A stretch of 64,000 bases of DNA from Polaromonas eurypsychrophila (GCF_014641715.1 NZ_BMIG01000014.1:57384-121383), one strand, 5' to 3'. Shown: positions 44,001 through 52,866, counted from the first letter of the stretch. Translations and numbers: made by a program. Notes: generated by a model not told the origin, from the sequence alone.

Positions 44001-45034
44001 GCCTCGATGATCACTTTCAGCGCCCTGGTTTCAGCGGCTTTGCCGAAGGTGTCGTAGGCCTGAAGAATCTCCTGCAGCTTGAATCGGTGGGTGATCAGTT
44101 GCGCTGCGTCGATCTGCCGGGACTGCACCGTTTTGAGCAGCATGGGCGTTGAGACCGTGTCAACCAGTCCGGTGGTGATGGTGATGTTGTGGGACCATAG
44201 CTTTTCGAGATGCAGGTCGGCTTTCACCCCATGGACGCCGACGTTGGCGACGGTGCCGCCTGGCGCAACGATGGTGGTGCAGAGCTCAAAGGTGGCAGGT
44301 ATGCCGACAGCCTCAATGGCGGTGTCCACTCCCCGGCCACCGGTCAGTTGCATGACCTTGTCGGCCGCCTTGCCGTTGGCACTGTTGATGGTCGCGGTCG
44401 CGCCAAAGCGTTTGCCAACGGCAAGCCGGTTGTCGTCCAGATCTATCATGATGATCTCCGACGGCGAGTAAAGCTGTGCGGTCAGCAAGGCTGCCAGGCC
44501 GATCGGGCCGGAGCCGACAATGGCCACGGTGGAGCCAGGCTGGACTTTGCCATTGAGCACACCACACTCGAAACCGGTTGGAAGGATGTCGCTCAACATC
44601 ACTAGCGCTTCCTCGTCGGCGCCGGGCGGGATCGGGTACAGGCTGGTGTCGGCATGGGGAATCCGCACAAACTCGGCTTGCGTGCCGTCGATGCTGTTGC
44701 CCAGAATCCAGCCGCCGGTCGTGCAATGGGAGTACATGCCTTTGCGGCAATATTCACAGCGGCCGCACGCCGTGATGCAGGAGATGAGGACCCTGTCCCC
44801 CGGCTTGAAGCTGGTGACGCCGGTGCCCACCGAATCGACGATGCCCACGCCTTCGTGGCCCAGCACGGTCCCGGGTTGGCAGGTCGGAACATCGCCTTTG
44901 AGGATGTGGAGGTCGGTGCCGCAGATGGTCGTTCGGGTCACCTTGATGACGGCGTCGGTTGGCGTTTGCAGAACCGGTTTCTGGCGGTCTTCAAGATTTT
45001 TTTGACCGGGGCCGTTGTAGACGAGGGCTTGCAT
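43997..45034 (-). CDS. Zinc-dependent alcohol dehydrogenase family protein
   Basis: 345-residue medium-chain dehydrogenase. Catalytic zinc region 'CGTDLHILKGD' and 'GHEGVG', structural zinc loop 'CGRCEYCRKGMYSHC', and dinucleotide fold 'VAIVGSGPIGLAAL'. The relatives known to me oxidise or reduce alcohols or short aldehydes; the substrate cannot be read. It overlaps the CbpM-like gene end by four bases on the opposite strand. A role in fermentative redox balance would suit the neighbourhood. Confidence 0.88.
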   Translation of the reverse strand: MQALVYNGPGQKNLEDRQKPVLQTPTDAVIKVTRTTICGTDLHILKGDVPTCQPGTVLGHEGVGIVDSVGTGVTSFKPGDRVLISCITACGRCEYCRKGMYSHCTTGGWILGNSIDGTQAEFVRIPHADTSLYPIPPGADEEALVMLSDILPTGFECGVLNGKVQPGSTVAIVGSGPIGLAALLTAQLYSPSEIIMIDLDDNRLAVGKRFGATATINSANGKAADKVMQLTGGRGVDTAIEAVGIPATFELCTTIVAPGGTVANVGVHGVKADLHLEKLWSHNITITTGLVDTVSTPMLLKTVQSRQIDAAQLITHRFKLQEILQAYDTFGKAAETRALKVIIEA

Positions 45035-45265
45035 GAGGGGTCCTTTGGTGAGCAGCCGGTATGGCGATGATCCAAGTTATGCGCACGGGGCGCGTACGTC
45101 TGTTCGTTTGCGTACGCATCGGCATGGCGGGGTGAATGCCGGGTCTTGCCTTGGGAGGTTCACCATTATTCTGATGGGGTTACAGGCAGCGTCTGCATGA
45201 AGATCTTTCACGACAGGGTTTTTGATGATCTTTGTCAAATTGTCCGGCCCGCGGCCAGCCCGCGC

Positions 45266-45279
45266 TTGATCCACATCAA
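45266..45279 (+). promoter_or_regulatory. FNR-type box upstream of hemN
   Basis: TTGATCCACATCAA, a perfect match to TTGATnnnnATCAA, centred 60.5 nt before the hemN ATG. CACAGT at 45302-45307 is a possible -10. The remainder of the 298-bp divergent gap (45035-45332) contains only a degenerate FNR-like stretch at 45225-45238. Confidence 0.85.
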
Positions 45280-45332
45280 ACATCCATGAGCACGGACGCG
45301 GCACAGTCAGGCATCACCATGAGAAACCTGCC

Positions 45333-46718
45333 ATGATCCCCGCAATACCCGCCGTGTTGCCCGCGCTGCTGCAACGATTCGACATTCCCGGACCGCGCTA
45401 CACGTCCTACCCGACCGCCGACCGTTTTGTCGAGGCCTTCAACGCGGTCGACTACGGCCAGGCGCTTGTTCAGCGGAAGACGGGAGTCAGCACGCCGCTG
45501 TCGCTGTATGTGCACATCCCGTTTTGTGAATCGCTGTGTTATTACTGCGCTTGCAACAAGATCATCACCAGACACCACAGCCGTTCGGCCGGCTACCTTC
45601 GTTACCTGAGCCGTGAAATGGACCTGCACACGCAGCAACTGGGGCAGGGCCAGACTGTCACGCAACTGCACCTGGGTGGCGGCACGCCCACTTTTTTGTC
45701 GGACGACGAGCTCAGGGAACTCATGGCCATGTTGCGGCGCAGCTTCACGCTGGCGCCGGGCGGGGAGTATTCCATTGAGGTCGATCCGCGCACTGTGGAC
45801 GCGGCCCGCCTGCGCACACTGGCCCAACTCGGCTTCAACCGGCTGAGTTTTGGTGTGCAGGATTTCGATGCCGATGTGCAGAAGGCTGTACATCGCATTC
45901 AGCCCTTCGAACAGGTCAGCGCGTTGATGGCGCAGGCGCGCGAACTAGACTTTGATTCCCTCAACATGGACCTGATTTATGGCCTGCCGCGGCAGTCGCC
46001 CGAATCGTTTGCACGCACGCTGGAGCAGGTCCTGCAATTGCGGCCTGACCGGATTGCGCTGTATGCCTATGCCCACCTGCCCGAGCGCTTCAAACCGCAG
46101 CGGCGCATTCATTCGGCCGACCTGCCAGGCGCTGCGGCCAAGGTGGCAATGCTGGCGCAGTCGCTGGCCGCTTTCAGGGACGCGGGGTACGTCTATATCG
46201 GTATGGACCATTTCGCGCTGCCGCACGACGCTCTTGCCGTCGCCAAGCGCCAGGGCCGGCTGCACCGCAACTTCCAGGGGTACAGCACCCAGCCCGACTG
46301 TGACCTGATCGGGCTCGGTGTGTCGGCCATCGGCCGAATAGGGGCGACCTACAGTCAGAACGCCAAGACCATGGAGGAGTACTGCGACCACCTGGGCCAG
46401 GGGCGCCTGCCAGTGGTGCGTGGTCTGGCGCTCAACCGCGACGACCTGGCACGCCGGGCTGTGATCATGGCGCTGATGTGCAAGGGGCAGGTGATTTTCG
46501 AATCGATAGAGCAGGCATGGCTGCTGGATTTCCGCAGTTATTTTGCGACGGAGCTGGAGCAGTTGCGCGACATGGCAGACGCCGGCTTGTTGCTGCTCGA
46601 CGAGTCAGGTATTGAGGTGACGGCGCAGGGCTGGTTTTTTGTGCGCGCGGTGGCCATGGTGTTTGATCGCTACCTGCAGGCCGACCGCCACCGGGCAAAG
46701 TTCTCCCGGATCATCTAG
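45333..46718 (+). CDS. hemN: Oxygen-independent coproporphyrinogen III oxidase
   Basis: A 461-residue radical-SAM enzyme that makes protoporphyrinogen IX without oxygen, supplying heme under low oxygen. Cluster motif 'CESLCYYCAC' (Cys-x3-Cys-x2-Cys) near residue 65, 'HLGGGTPTFLS', 'NRLSFGVQDF' and the C-terminal HemN domain. 'GPRYTSYPTADRF' at the N-terminus is typical of true HemN and not the HemW lookalike. FNR-type control fits its anaerobic role. Confidence 0.96.
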   Translation: MIPAIPAVLPALLQRFDIPGPRYTSYPTADRFVEAFNAVDYGQALVQRKTGVSTPLSLYVHIPFCESLCYYCACNKIITRHHSRSAGYLRYLSREMDLHTQQLGQGQTVTQLHLGGGTPTFLSDDELRELMAMLRRSFTLAPGGEYSIEVDPRTVDAARLRTLAQLGFNRLSFGVQDFDADVQKAVHRIQPFEQVSALMAQARELDFDSLNMDLIYGLPRQSPESFARTLEQVLQLRPDRIALYAYAHLPERFKPQRRIHSADLPGAAAKVAMLAQSLAAFRDAGYVYIGMDHFALPHDALAVAKRQGRLHRNFQGYSTQPDCDLIGLGVSAIGRIGATYSQNAKTMEEYCDHLGQGRLPVVRGLALNRDDLARRAVIMALMCKGQVIFESIEQAWLLDFRSYFATELEQLRDMADAGLLLLDESGIEVTAQGWFFVRAVAMVFDRYLQADRHRAKFSRII

Positions 46719-46730
46719 GCCATGGCCTGC

Positions 46731-46980
46731 TCACACTATTTATGCAAGATGCGTTGCGAGTCAAAAAGGTCATGCGCGAGGCGCAAAATGCATCCGGGCG
46801 GGCGCCCGGCAAGGCTTTGCAACACTGCGCATGGCCTTTTTTGGCCGCAACTCGTAGGGAACGTGGTTAAAACAGCGCCACTCGTTGTTGCACTCCTAGC
46901 CCAGCCGCCCAGGCTGGGCGTCGTCGCGCGCCTAGATTGGCACTGTTTTAACCACGTTCGCACTTGCATACATAGTGTGA
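46731..46980. mobile_element. MITE-like element, composite, with 18-bp terminal inverted repeats
   Basis: The ends TCACACTATTTATGCAAG (46731-46748) and CTTGCATACATAGTGTGA (46963-46980) match at 17 of 18 bases. The core at about 46749-46856 is itself palindromic (GTTGCGAG...CATGCGC against GCGCATGG...CCGCAAC) and is about 90% identical, inverted, to the element at 50984-51149. No protein is encoded. It lies 12 bp after hemN and 10 bp before the next gene. Confidence 0.7.
46859..46959. mobile_element. Second palindromic element nested inside the first
   Basis: Arms GAACGTGGTTAAAACAG... (46859-46880) and ...CTGTTTTAACCACGTTC (46938-46959) pair over 22 bp with one mismatch and enclose an inner hairpin CCCAGCC/GGCTGGG at 46900-46918. 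The related element at 50984 lacks this block at the corresponding place, so it looks like an insertion. Confidence 0.6.
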
Positions 46981-46990
46981 ACATGCCCTC

Positions 46991-47683
46991 ATGTCCACAA
47001 CACTCGCCCTGACCGCGCTGCTTATGGGCTTGGCTGGCGGTCCACATTGCGCCGCGATGTGTGGCGCAGCCTGCGCTGGCATTTCACGCATGGGCCCGCG
47101 CCAGGGATCGGCATCTTCGTCACGCGCGCTCTGGAGTTTCCAGGCGGGACGACTGGTGGGGTACTCCCTGGCAGGAGGGGCAGCGGCGCTGGCGGTGCAG
47201 AGCCTGGCCTGGCTCACGGCCAACACCGTGGCACTGCGGCCGGTCTGGACGCTGTTTCACCTGCTTGTGCTTCTCTGGGGGCTGATGCTGCTGGCCCAGG
47301 CCCGGCAGCCGGTCTGGGCCGCCAACGCCGGCCGTGCGGTCTGGTCTCGGCTGCGACCGCTGGCCACGGCACGGGGTGGCACTTTCGCTACCGGTGCGTT
47401 ATGGACCTTCATGCCCTGCGGTCTGCTGTACTCGGCGCTGTTGGTGGCTTCGCTCAGTGGCGGACCGCTGGCCGGTGCCTTGTCCATGGCGCTGTTCGCC
47501 GCCGGCAGCAGCGTGTCGCTGATGCTGGTGCCCTGGCTGTATGACAAGTTGCAGGATCGCGGCAACCGGCTGCGCCAGGACTGGGGCACACGCGCGGCCG
47601 GTGGGCTGCTGGTGCTTGCGGCGGCCTGGGCGCTGTGGGCGGACGCCTTCCACCGCTTTGCCGAATGGTGCGGACTGACCTGA
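46991..47683 (+). CDS. TauE/SafE-like membrane protein (urease-accessory UreH-like, cbb3-associated)
   Basis: A 230-residue inner-membrane protein with about six helices. 'LAGGPHCAAMCGAACAG' at the N-terminus and 'WTFMPCGLLYSALLVAS' in the middle are marks of the TauE/SafE-like family often encoded beside cbb3 genes, where the Cys pairs may handle copper or heavy metals. Function is not established. The upstream MITE-like element ends 10 bp before the ATG and replaces any usual leader. Confidence 0.8.
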   Translation: MSTTLALTALLMGLAGGPHCAAMCGAACAGISRMGPRQGSASSSRALWSFQAGRLVGYSLAGGAAALAVQSLAWLTANTVALRPVWTLFHLLVLLWGLMLLAQARQPVWAANAGRAVWSRLRPLATARGGTFATGALWTFMPCGLLYSALLVASLSGGPLAGALSMALFAAGSSVSLMLVPWLYDKLQDRGNRLRQDWGTRAAGGLLVLAAAWALWADAFHRFAEWCGLT

Positions 47684-47710
47684 AGCAGCCATACCCGCAC
47701 GGGCTTGAGT

Positions 47711-48637
47711 TCATTGTCCCGCGTCGGCCCGCAACGCGGTGCGCGCCGCAGCCAGGTCCCAGCCGGCCCAGCCGCAGCTTTTGAACAGCACGGGGCCGGC
47801 GGGTCGGGCCAGCTCGCCGCGCATCACATCGGCGAGCGTGGCAAAGCGGCCCACGTCCAGTTCGGCCTGCATCAAGTCGCCGGCTTCGTGCAGCGCGTTG
47901 GCCGTGTCTACAAACACCGTGCCGGTCTCCGCAATATGACGGCACAGCACGGAGCCGAGTTCCACCATGGTGGGTGTGAAAGCGCCGACCGCAGCGATAA
48001 AGCCGTCCCCACGCGGCAGGGTCTCCAGCACCACGGCGGCAGCCGGTGTGCAGGTCACCGCCAGCGGGCACTCGGCCAGCGCGGCGTTGGCGTTCTGCGT
48101 GACCTGCGCGCGCAGGCCCAGCGTTTGCGCATGTGCAGCGAGCGCCTGCGCGCTGGCGGGGCTGCGCGAGGCGATCACCACATCGGTGACACCCAGGCCT
48201 TCGGCAAACGCCTCCAGGTGCGCCAGACCCTGCACGCCCGCGCCGACGATCAGCAGCGGGCCATGCGGGTTGGGCGCGAGCCGCTGCGCGGCGAGCAGCG
48301 ACACCGCAGCCGTGCGCCTGGCGGTGACGGTGGGGCCGTCCAGCACCAGCCAGCGCGCGCCACTGGCAACGTCAAACACCACCACGTCGCCCTGGATGGT
48401 CGCGCGCGGCGTGCCCGCATTGGCCGGTGTGAAGGTGATGAGTTTGGTGATGGCCACCCGGCCGTCCATGGCCGGCATGACAAACAGGCTGCCACCGCTG
48501 GCCAGCGGCTGCACCAGCCGCTCTGGCACCTGCACCGAGTCATCGCCCAGCAGTCTCACAATTTCTGCGACCAGCGCAGGGTAAGGCAGGCGGGCCGCGG
48601 TTTGCCGGGCGTCCAGCAGGGGGGATGCGTCTTTCAT
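47711..48637 (-). CDS. Ornithine cyclodeaminase/mu-crystallin family, probable delta1-pyrroline-2-carboxylate reductase
   Basis: A 308-residue NAD(P)H-dependent cytoplasmic enzyme. N-terminal 'LVAEIVRLLGDDSVQVPERL', nucleotide fold 'GPLLIVGAGVQGLAHLEAFAE' (GxGxxG), 'TVFVDTANALHEAGDL'. Sequences of this type act on cyclic imino acids such as pyrroline- or piperideine-2-carboxylate rather than on ornithine. The exact substrate is inferred. It is the last gene on the minus strand before the TauE-like gene, with no operon partners. Confidence 0.8.
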   Translation of the reverse strand: MKDASPLLDARQTAARLPYPALVAEIVRLLGDDSVQVPERLVQPLASGGSLFVMPAMDGRVAITKLITFTPANAGTPRATIQGDVVVFDVASGARWLVLDGPTVTARRTAAVSLLAAQRLAPNPHGPLLIVGAGVQGLAHLEAFAEGLGVTDVVIASRSPASAQALAAHAQTLGLRAQVTQNANAALAECPLAVTCTPAAAVVLETLPRGDGFIAAVGAFTPTMVELGSVLCRHIAETGTVFVDTANALHEAGDLMQAELDVGRFATLADVMRGELARPAGPVLFKSCGWAGWDLAAARTALRADAGQ

Positions 48638-48773
48638 GCCCGGATGTTAAGCCGGAAGGTGCAGAGGACCAGGCGACCAGGCGATTTTCTCCTACAGCGC
48701 CACGCGCCGGGCACCGGTTTGCCCTCAGCCCCGGCCTGCCTACCATCAAATCATTCGTCACCAGGAGCCTTCC

Positions 48774-49136
48774 ATGTTTTCCAGCCATTTGCCCAAAGTC
48801 CACACCGTGCCGCGCGAATACATTTTTGCCGGCGCAGGGCTGTTGTTGGTGGTCAGCTTGCTGATCGGCATGGCGATGGTGGCCAACGGCCAGGTGGAAA
48901 AGGCCGAACTGCGTGAATCCATGCTGGCATCGCAGCGGACCGCGATGGTTCAGTGCATGGAAACGCTCGGTGGCGCGCAACTCAACAAATGCATGATCCA
49001 AGCGCAAGCCGCGCTCGATGTTGGCGGCCGTACCACCACGCTGGCGGATAACAGTGGCAATTTCAGTCGCAGCACTGCGGTAGCGGCTGGCAGTAGCCAG
49101 GGATTCATGCCGGTTTCGTTCAGCACGCACCGTTAG
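48774..49136 (+). CDS. Hypothetical membrane-anchored protein
   Basis: 120 residues. One membrane helix at about 16-38 ('EYIFAGAGLLLVVSLLIGM') and a soluble tail with two cysteines ('MVQCMETLG', 'NKCMIQAQAAL') that may form a disulfide. CAGGAGCC precedes the ATG. I recognise no family. Confidence 0.7.
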   Translation: MFSSHLPKVHTVPREYIFAGAGLLLVVSLLIGMAMVANGQVEKAELRESMLASQRTAMVQCMETLGGAQLNKCMIQAQAALDVGGRTTTLADNSGNFSRSTAVAAGSSQGFMPVSFSTHR

Positions 49137-49177
49137 CCGTTCTGGCGACGGCCGGGCGAGGCATAAATGCGGTTAGC

Positions 49178-49411
49178 ATGACCGCCATGAAATGGTCCCG
49201 CCTGATTCAACCGCGCAACCCCCTGTTCTGGATCATGTTGGCACTCAATGCCTTGTCAGCCGCGCTGGCCTGGATTGTGCAAAACCGCCCCCTCAATACC
49301 GTTGCGATGATTGTGGTGGCTATGTTTGCGCTGTGCAACGCGCTGATGGGCACCTGGCTTATATGGCGCTTGCTGCGCGACCCGCCTGAAGCGCCCAAAT
49401 CTGCCGTTTAA
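49178..49411 (+). CDS. Small two-helix membrane protein, unknown
   Basis: 77 residues, helices at about 17-35 and 42-65. A second ATG at 49187 (MKWSRLIQP) is a likely alternative start. The end overlaps the convergent pcp gene by four bases. No family is recognised; the very hydrophobic composition and plausible codon use support a real gene. Confidence 0.6.
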   Translation: MTAMKWSRLIQPRNPLFWIMLALNALSAALAWIVQNRPLNTVAMIVVAMFALCNALMGTWLIWRLLRDPPEAPKSAV

Positions 49412-50073
49412 CTGATTGCGCCCGCGCCTTGGGCGATGTCTTGTGGCGTAGCCAATGCGGTGGCAACGAGTAGCCGCAGGCCGCGTTCCAGCTCCTCGAT
49501 TCTCATGCTGGGCTGGCCCTGTTCGGGCAGCCAGGGCACATGGACAAAGCCGCCGCGCACGCGCTTGAAGCCGCGGCACGTGGCGAGGTGGTGCATCAAT
49601 CCGTAAAACACATGGTTGCAGACGAAGGTGCCGGCCGTTTGCGACACCTCGGCGGGAATGCCCTCGCCCTGCAGCGCCAACAGCATGGCCTTGATCGGCA
49701 GCGTCGTGAAATAGGCCGCCGGTCCGCCGGCTACTACCGGCGTGTCCACCGGTTGGGCGGCAGCGTTGTCTGCAATGCGCGCGTCGTTGACATTGATGGC
49801 GATGCGCTCCAGCGAGATTGCCGCCCGGCCGCCGGCCTGACCGACGCAAATCACGAGGGCAGGTTTGTGGGTGCGCAGCAAACGCTCAAGCTCGACCAGC
49901 GAAGCGCCAAATACCGTGGGAAGCTGCGCCGCCACGACCTGGTGGCCGCCCATGCGCCGGCCTTGCAGCGCCTTGACGGCCAGCCAGCTCGGGTTCAGGC
50001 GCTCGCCCCCGAACGGATCAAAACCGGTCAGCAAGACCGTGGGAAGCGGCTGAGCCGTGCCAGTTGTACGCAT
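49408..50073 (-). CDS. pcp: Pyroglutamyl-peptidase I
   Basis: A 221-residue cytoplasmic cysteine peptidase (family C15) that removes N-terminal pyroglutamate. 'LLTGFDPFGGERLNPSW' at the start, catalytic Glu in 'ISLERIAINVND', Cys in 'SQTAGTFVCNHVFYG' and His in 'GFVHVPWLPEQ'. Length and order are standard. Confidence 0.95.
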   Translation of the reverse strand: MRTTGTAQPLPTVLLTGFDPFGGERLNPSWLAVKALQGRRMGGHQVVAAQLPTVFGASLVELERLLRTHKPALVICVGQAGGRAAISLERIAINVNDARIADNAAAQPVDTPVVAGGPAAYFTTLPIKAMLLALQGEGIPAEVSQTAGTFVCNHVFYGLMHHLATCRGFKRVRGGFVHVPWLPEQGQPSMRIEELERGLRLLVATALATPQDIAQGAGAIS

Positions 50074-50141
50074 GCCCCTATTGTGCGCAGCTTGTATGAA
50101 CCGTGCTCTGGACCCCGGGGGGTTTTGGCTACCATGGGTAC

Positions 50142-50984
50142 ATGACTATTTCCGCGCCACTGGCCGGCCTTGTGGCCGATATTTCCCAAGCTCGCCTGCA
50201 GGCCCGTCCGGTTAACTGGCCGCCGAATGTACCTGCCGATTTGCCAGCCGCCTACGCCGCTGCATTGGCTGTGCGTTCCGAGCGTATCGCTGCGGGTGAG
50301 AAAGCTGCTGGCTACAAGGTTGGGTTCACCAACCGCACGATCTGGCCGCGTTACGGGGTGTATGCGCCGATCTGGGGAACGGTCTGGCAAAGCACCTTGA
50401 GCCGCGTTGACGCGGGGGGACAGAACGTCGGCGTGGTATCGCTGGCGGGGCTATGCGAGCCGCGCATCGAGCCCGAGATTGTGTTCGGCTTGCGTGCCGC
50501 GCCGGTGCCGGGTTGTACCTTGACGCAACTGGTCGATGCGATTGACTGGATAGCGCATGGTTTTGAGATTGTGCACACCCATTTTTCGGGCTGGAAGTTC
50601 AGCGCTGCCCAAGCGGTAGCTGACGAAGGCCTGCACGGCCGGCTGCTGGTGGGGCGACCGGTCGAACTGCCGCGCGGCACCGCGCCGGACTTGCTGGCAC
50701 AGGCGCTGTCCGGCATCCGGCTCAAGCTGTATGGAGACGGCGTACTGAAAGACGAGGGAACCGGGGCCAATGTGCTGGATGGCCCCTTGCAGGCGCTGCT
50801 GCATTTTGTCAATGAGCTGCGCGCGCTTCCGGGAGCGCCGTTGCTGCAGGCAGGCGATGTGATCACCACGGGCACCCTGACCGACGCCTGGCCGGTTTTG
50901 CCGGGCCAGACCTGGCACACCGAACTGGAAGGCTCAGGCCCGGTCGCCGGCCAGCTCAAGGGCCTTTCGGTGCGTCTTGACTAG
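50142..50984 (+). CDS. 2-keto-4-pentenoate hydratase/fumarylacetoacetate hydrolase family protein
   Basis: 280 residues. The family fold is shown by 'GYKVGFTNRTIW', 'EPRIEPEIVFGL', 'IAHGFEIVHTHFSGW' and 'ITTGTLTDAWPVLPG', with the metal-binding Glu pair in the second motif. Such enzymes hydrate or decarboxylate keto acids from ring cleavage. No aromatic pathway genes are near, so the substrate is unknown. The stop codon overlaps the end of a MITE-like element. Confidence 0.8.
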   Translation: MTISAPLAGLVADISQARLQARPVNWPPNVPADLPAAYAAALAVRSERIAAGEKAAGYKVGFTNRTIWPRYGVYAPIWGTVWQSTLSRVDAGGQNVGVVSLAGLCEPRIEPEIVFGLRAAPVPGCTLTQLVDAIDWIAHGFEIVHTHFSGWKFSAAQAVADEGLHGRLLVGRPVELPRGTAPDLLAQALSGIRLKLYGDGVLKDEGTGANVLDGPLQALLHFVNELRALPGAPLLQAGDVITTGTLTDAWPVLPGQTWHTELEGSGPVAGQLKGLSVRLD

Positions 50985-51149
50985 GGCCTGTTCCCTACTT
51001 GTACAAGTGCGCTCACTCCGGGTTGCGGCCAAAAAGGCCATGCGCAATGTTGCAAAGCCTTGCCGGGCGCCAGCCCGGCTGCATTTTGCGCCTCACGCAT
51101 GCCCTTTTTGACTCGCAACGCATCATGCATAAATAGGGGGAACAGGCCC
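50984..51149. mobile_element. MITE-like element, simple copy
   Basis: 166 bp between GGGCCTGTTCCC and GGGAACAGGCCC (perfect 12-bp inverted ends). The interior is the palindromic core found, inverted, at 46741-46858. It lies between the hydratase and the convergent lipoprotein gene. No protein is encoded. Confidence 0.7.
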
Positions 51150-51153
51150 AGGC

Positions 51154-51831
51154 CTATTTCCGGATCACCGCACCAGTTTCCCGGTCGAATTTGACGTGGC
51201 GGACCTGCCCGTTCTGGCCCGGAAAACTGTCGAACACCGCGCGCACCAGATAGGGCGCCATGGTGGGCAGCGTGGCTTGGCCTTCGTACACCGCGTGTGA
51301 TTCAAACACCGCGCGCGGCTGACCTGGCGGGCTGCCCTGGTTATCAAGTATGCGCAGGTTGATCTGGTTAAATTGCACGGTGTAAGCGACCAGCCGGTCG
51401 CCAAGGTAAGCCGGGCCAAAGCGGCTGGGCGCCCAGTAACCCGGAAACACCTGGCCGGCCGCATTGCGGTAGGGTGGGTAGAACACCAGCCGATCATCGT
51501 AAATGGGTTGGCGGTAGGTGCGGTCTTGCGGCTGGCTGATCCAGCCCAGCTCTACCAGCAGACGCGCGGCCTGCCCGGGCGGCGCGCGCTGCAGGCCCAG
51601 TTTTTTGAGTTCCTGCTCGGCATAGGCCTGGTAAGTCGCCAGTTCCAGCTCGGGTGGCGGCTGCGACGCGCTGGACCGTGGCTTGATGAAGGTGAAGTTG
51701 CTGCCGGTCGCGTCTGACGGCCACTGGTTGAAATTGCTGACCTGGGTGACGATGGGGCTGGCGCATGCTGTAAGCACGGTCGCCACAAGTACAGCCAGCC
51801 AAACGCGCAAGTGGGGGAAGGTAATCATCAT
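51154..51831 (-). CDS. DUF4136-type lipoprotein
   Basis: 225 residues. A signal sequence ends in the lipobox 'LTACAS' with Cys near residue 23. The mature region, 'FTFIKPRSS', 'YQAYAEQELKKLGLQRA' and 'LLVELGWISQPQDRT', has the pattern of DUF4136 envelope lipoproteins. Function unknown. It is divergent from ypfJ. Confidence 0.78.
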   Translation of the reverse strand: MMITFPHLRVWLAVLVATVLTACASPIVTQVSNFNQWPSDATGSNFTFIKPRSSASQPPPELELATYQAYAEQELKKLGLQRAPPGQAARLLVELGWISQPQDRTYRQPIYDDRLVFYPPYRNAAGQVFPGYWAPSRFGPAYLGDRLVAYTVQFNQINLRILDNQGSPPGQPRAVFESHAVYEGQATLPTMAPYLVRAVFDSFPGQNGQVRHVKFDRETGAVIRK

Positions 51832-51936
51832 GGATAGACATTTTGAATCAGGAAATTGTTCCCCGGGCGCCGCGCCGGCTCAAGTAAAGTCACTTCCCGC
51901 ACCCGCTCGGCCATTTAAACCTACTGAAAGCTTCAC

Positions 51937-52809
51937 ATGAAATGGGAAGGCAACCGCCAGTCGGACAATGTTGAAGATCGCCGCAGCTCAGGCTCCGGAT
52001 TTGGCGGGGGCGGCATGCTGGGCGGCCGCAGCCTAGGCATAGGCACCATCGTGGTGGCGCTGGTGGGCGGCTGGATCTTCGGCATCAACCCGATGACCAT
52101 CCTGAGCATGCTCAGCGGCGGCTCACCGGCGCAGGTGCAGCAGGGCCCGGCCCAGCGCCCGCCCGCCGATGACAAGATGGCCGGGTTTGTCTCGACCGTA
52201 CTGGCCGACACCGAAGACGTCTGGAAAGATGTGTTTGCCAAGGGCGGTAGCACCTACCAGGAACCGTCGCTGGTGCTGTTTCGCGGCGCCACGCAGACCG
52301 CCTGCGGTCAGGGCCAGGCGGCAATGGGGCCGTTTTACTGTCCGGCCGACCAGAAGGTTTATATCGACCTCGGGTTTTACGAAACCCTGCAGAAAAGGCT
52401 GGGCGCACCCGGTGACTTTGCCCAGGCCTATGTGATTGCCCACGAGGTCGGCCACCATGTGCAGAACCTGCTTGGCATTACCGGCAAGATGGACCAGATG
52501 CGCGGCCGCATCAGCAAGGTCGAGTACAACGCAATGAGCGTCAAGCTCGAACTGCAGGCCGACTGTTTTGCCGGCGTCTGGGCCAACCATGCGCAGCGCG
52601 CCCGCGCCATCCTGGAGCAGGGCGATGTCGAGGAAGCCATGAATGCAGCAGCCAAGATCGGCGACGATGCGTTGCAGGGCGGCGGCGGCAAGATCGTGCC
52701 TGAAAGCTTTACCCACGGGACCAGTGCCCAGCGGGCGCGCTGGTTCAACAACGGGCTGCAACAGGGCAGCGTCAAGGCCTGTGACACCTTCAATGCCCGA
52801 AATTTGTAA
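51937..52809 (+). CDS. ypfJ: Putative neutral zinc metallopeptidase, YpfJ family
   Basis: 290 residues. A Gly-rich N-terminus, one membrane helix ('SLGIGTIVVALVGGWIFG', near 32-50) and a metallopeptidase domain with 'VIAHEVGHHVQNLLG'; 'KLELQADCFAGVWA' supplies the downstream Glu. 'GPFYCPADQKVYIDLGF' and 'CGQGQAAMG' are family hallmarks. The natural substrate is unknown. Confidence 0.92.
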   Translation: MKWEGNRQSDNVEDRRSSGSGFGGGGMLGGRSLGIGTIVVALVGGWIFGINPMTILSMLSGGSPAQVQQGPAQRPPADDKMAGFVSTVLADTEDVWKDVFAKGGSTYQEPSLVLFRGATQTACGQGQAAMGPFYCPADQKVYIDLGFYETLQKRLGAPGDFAQAYVIAHEVGHHVQNLLGITGKMDQMRGRISKVEYNAMSVKLELQADCFAGVWANHAQRARAILEQGDVEEAMNAAAKIGDDALQGGGGKIVPESFTHGTSAQRARWFNNGLQQGSVKACDTFNARNL

Positions 52810-52816
52810 GAAATCG

Positions 52817-52866
52817 CACTCTAGCCCATACCCAGCGGCCGTAATCCGCTATCAAATTGGTAGCGT
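52817..52866. repeat. Short intergenic repeat after ypfJ
   Basis: ACTCTAGCCCATACCCAG, then CGCTATCAAATTGGTAGCG, an imperfect palindrome. Same family as the elements near 30.2 and 55.6 kb. Confidence 0.5.

Noticed and set aside
45225..45238. Second FNR box in the adh-hemN gap
   Set aside because: Two mismatches from consensus and too far (about 190 nt) from the dehydrogenase start; kept only as a remark.
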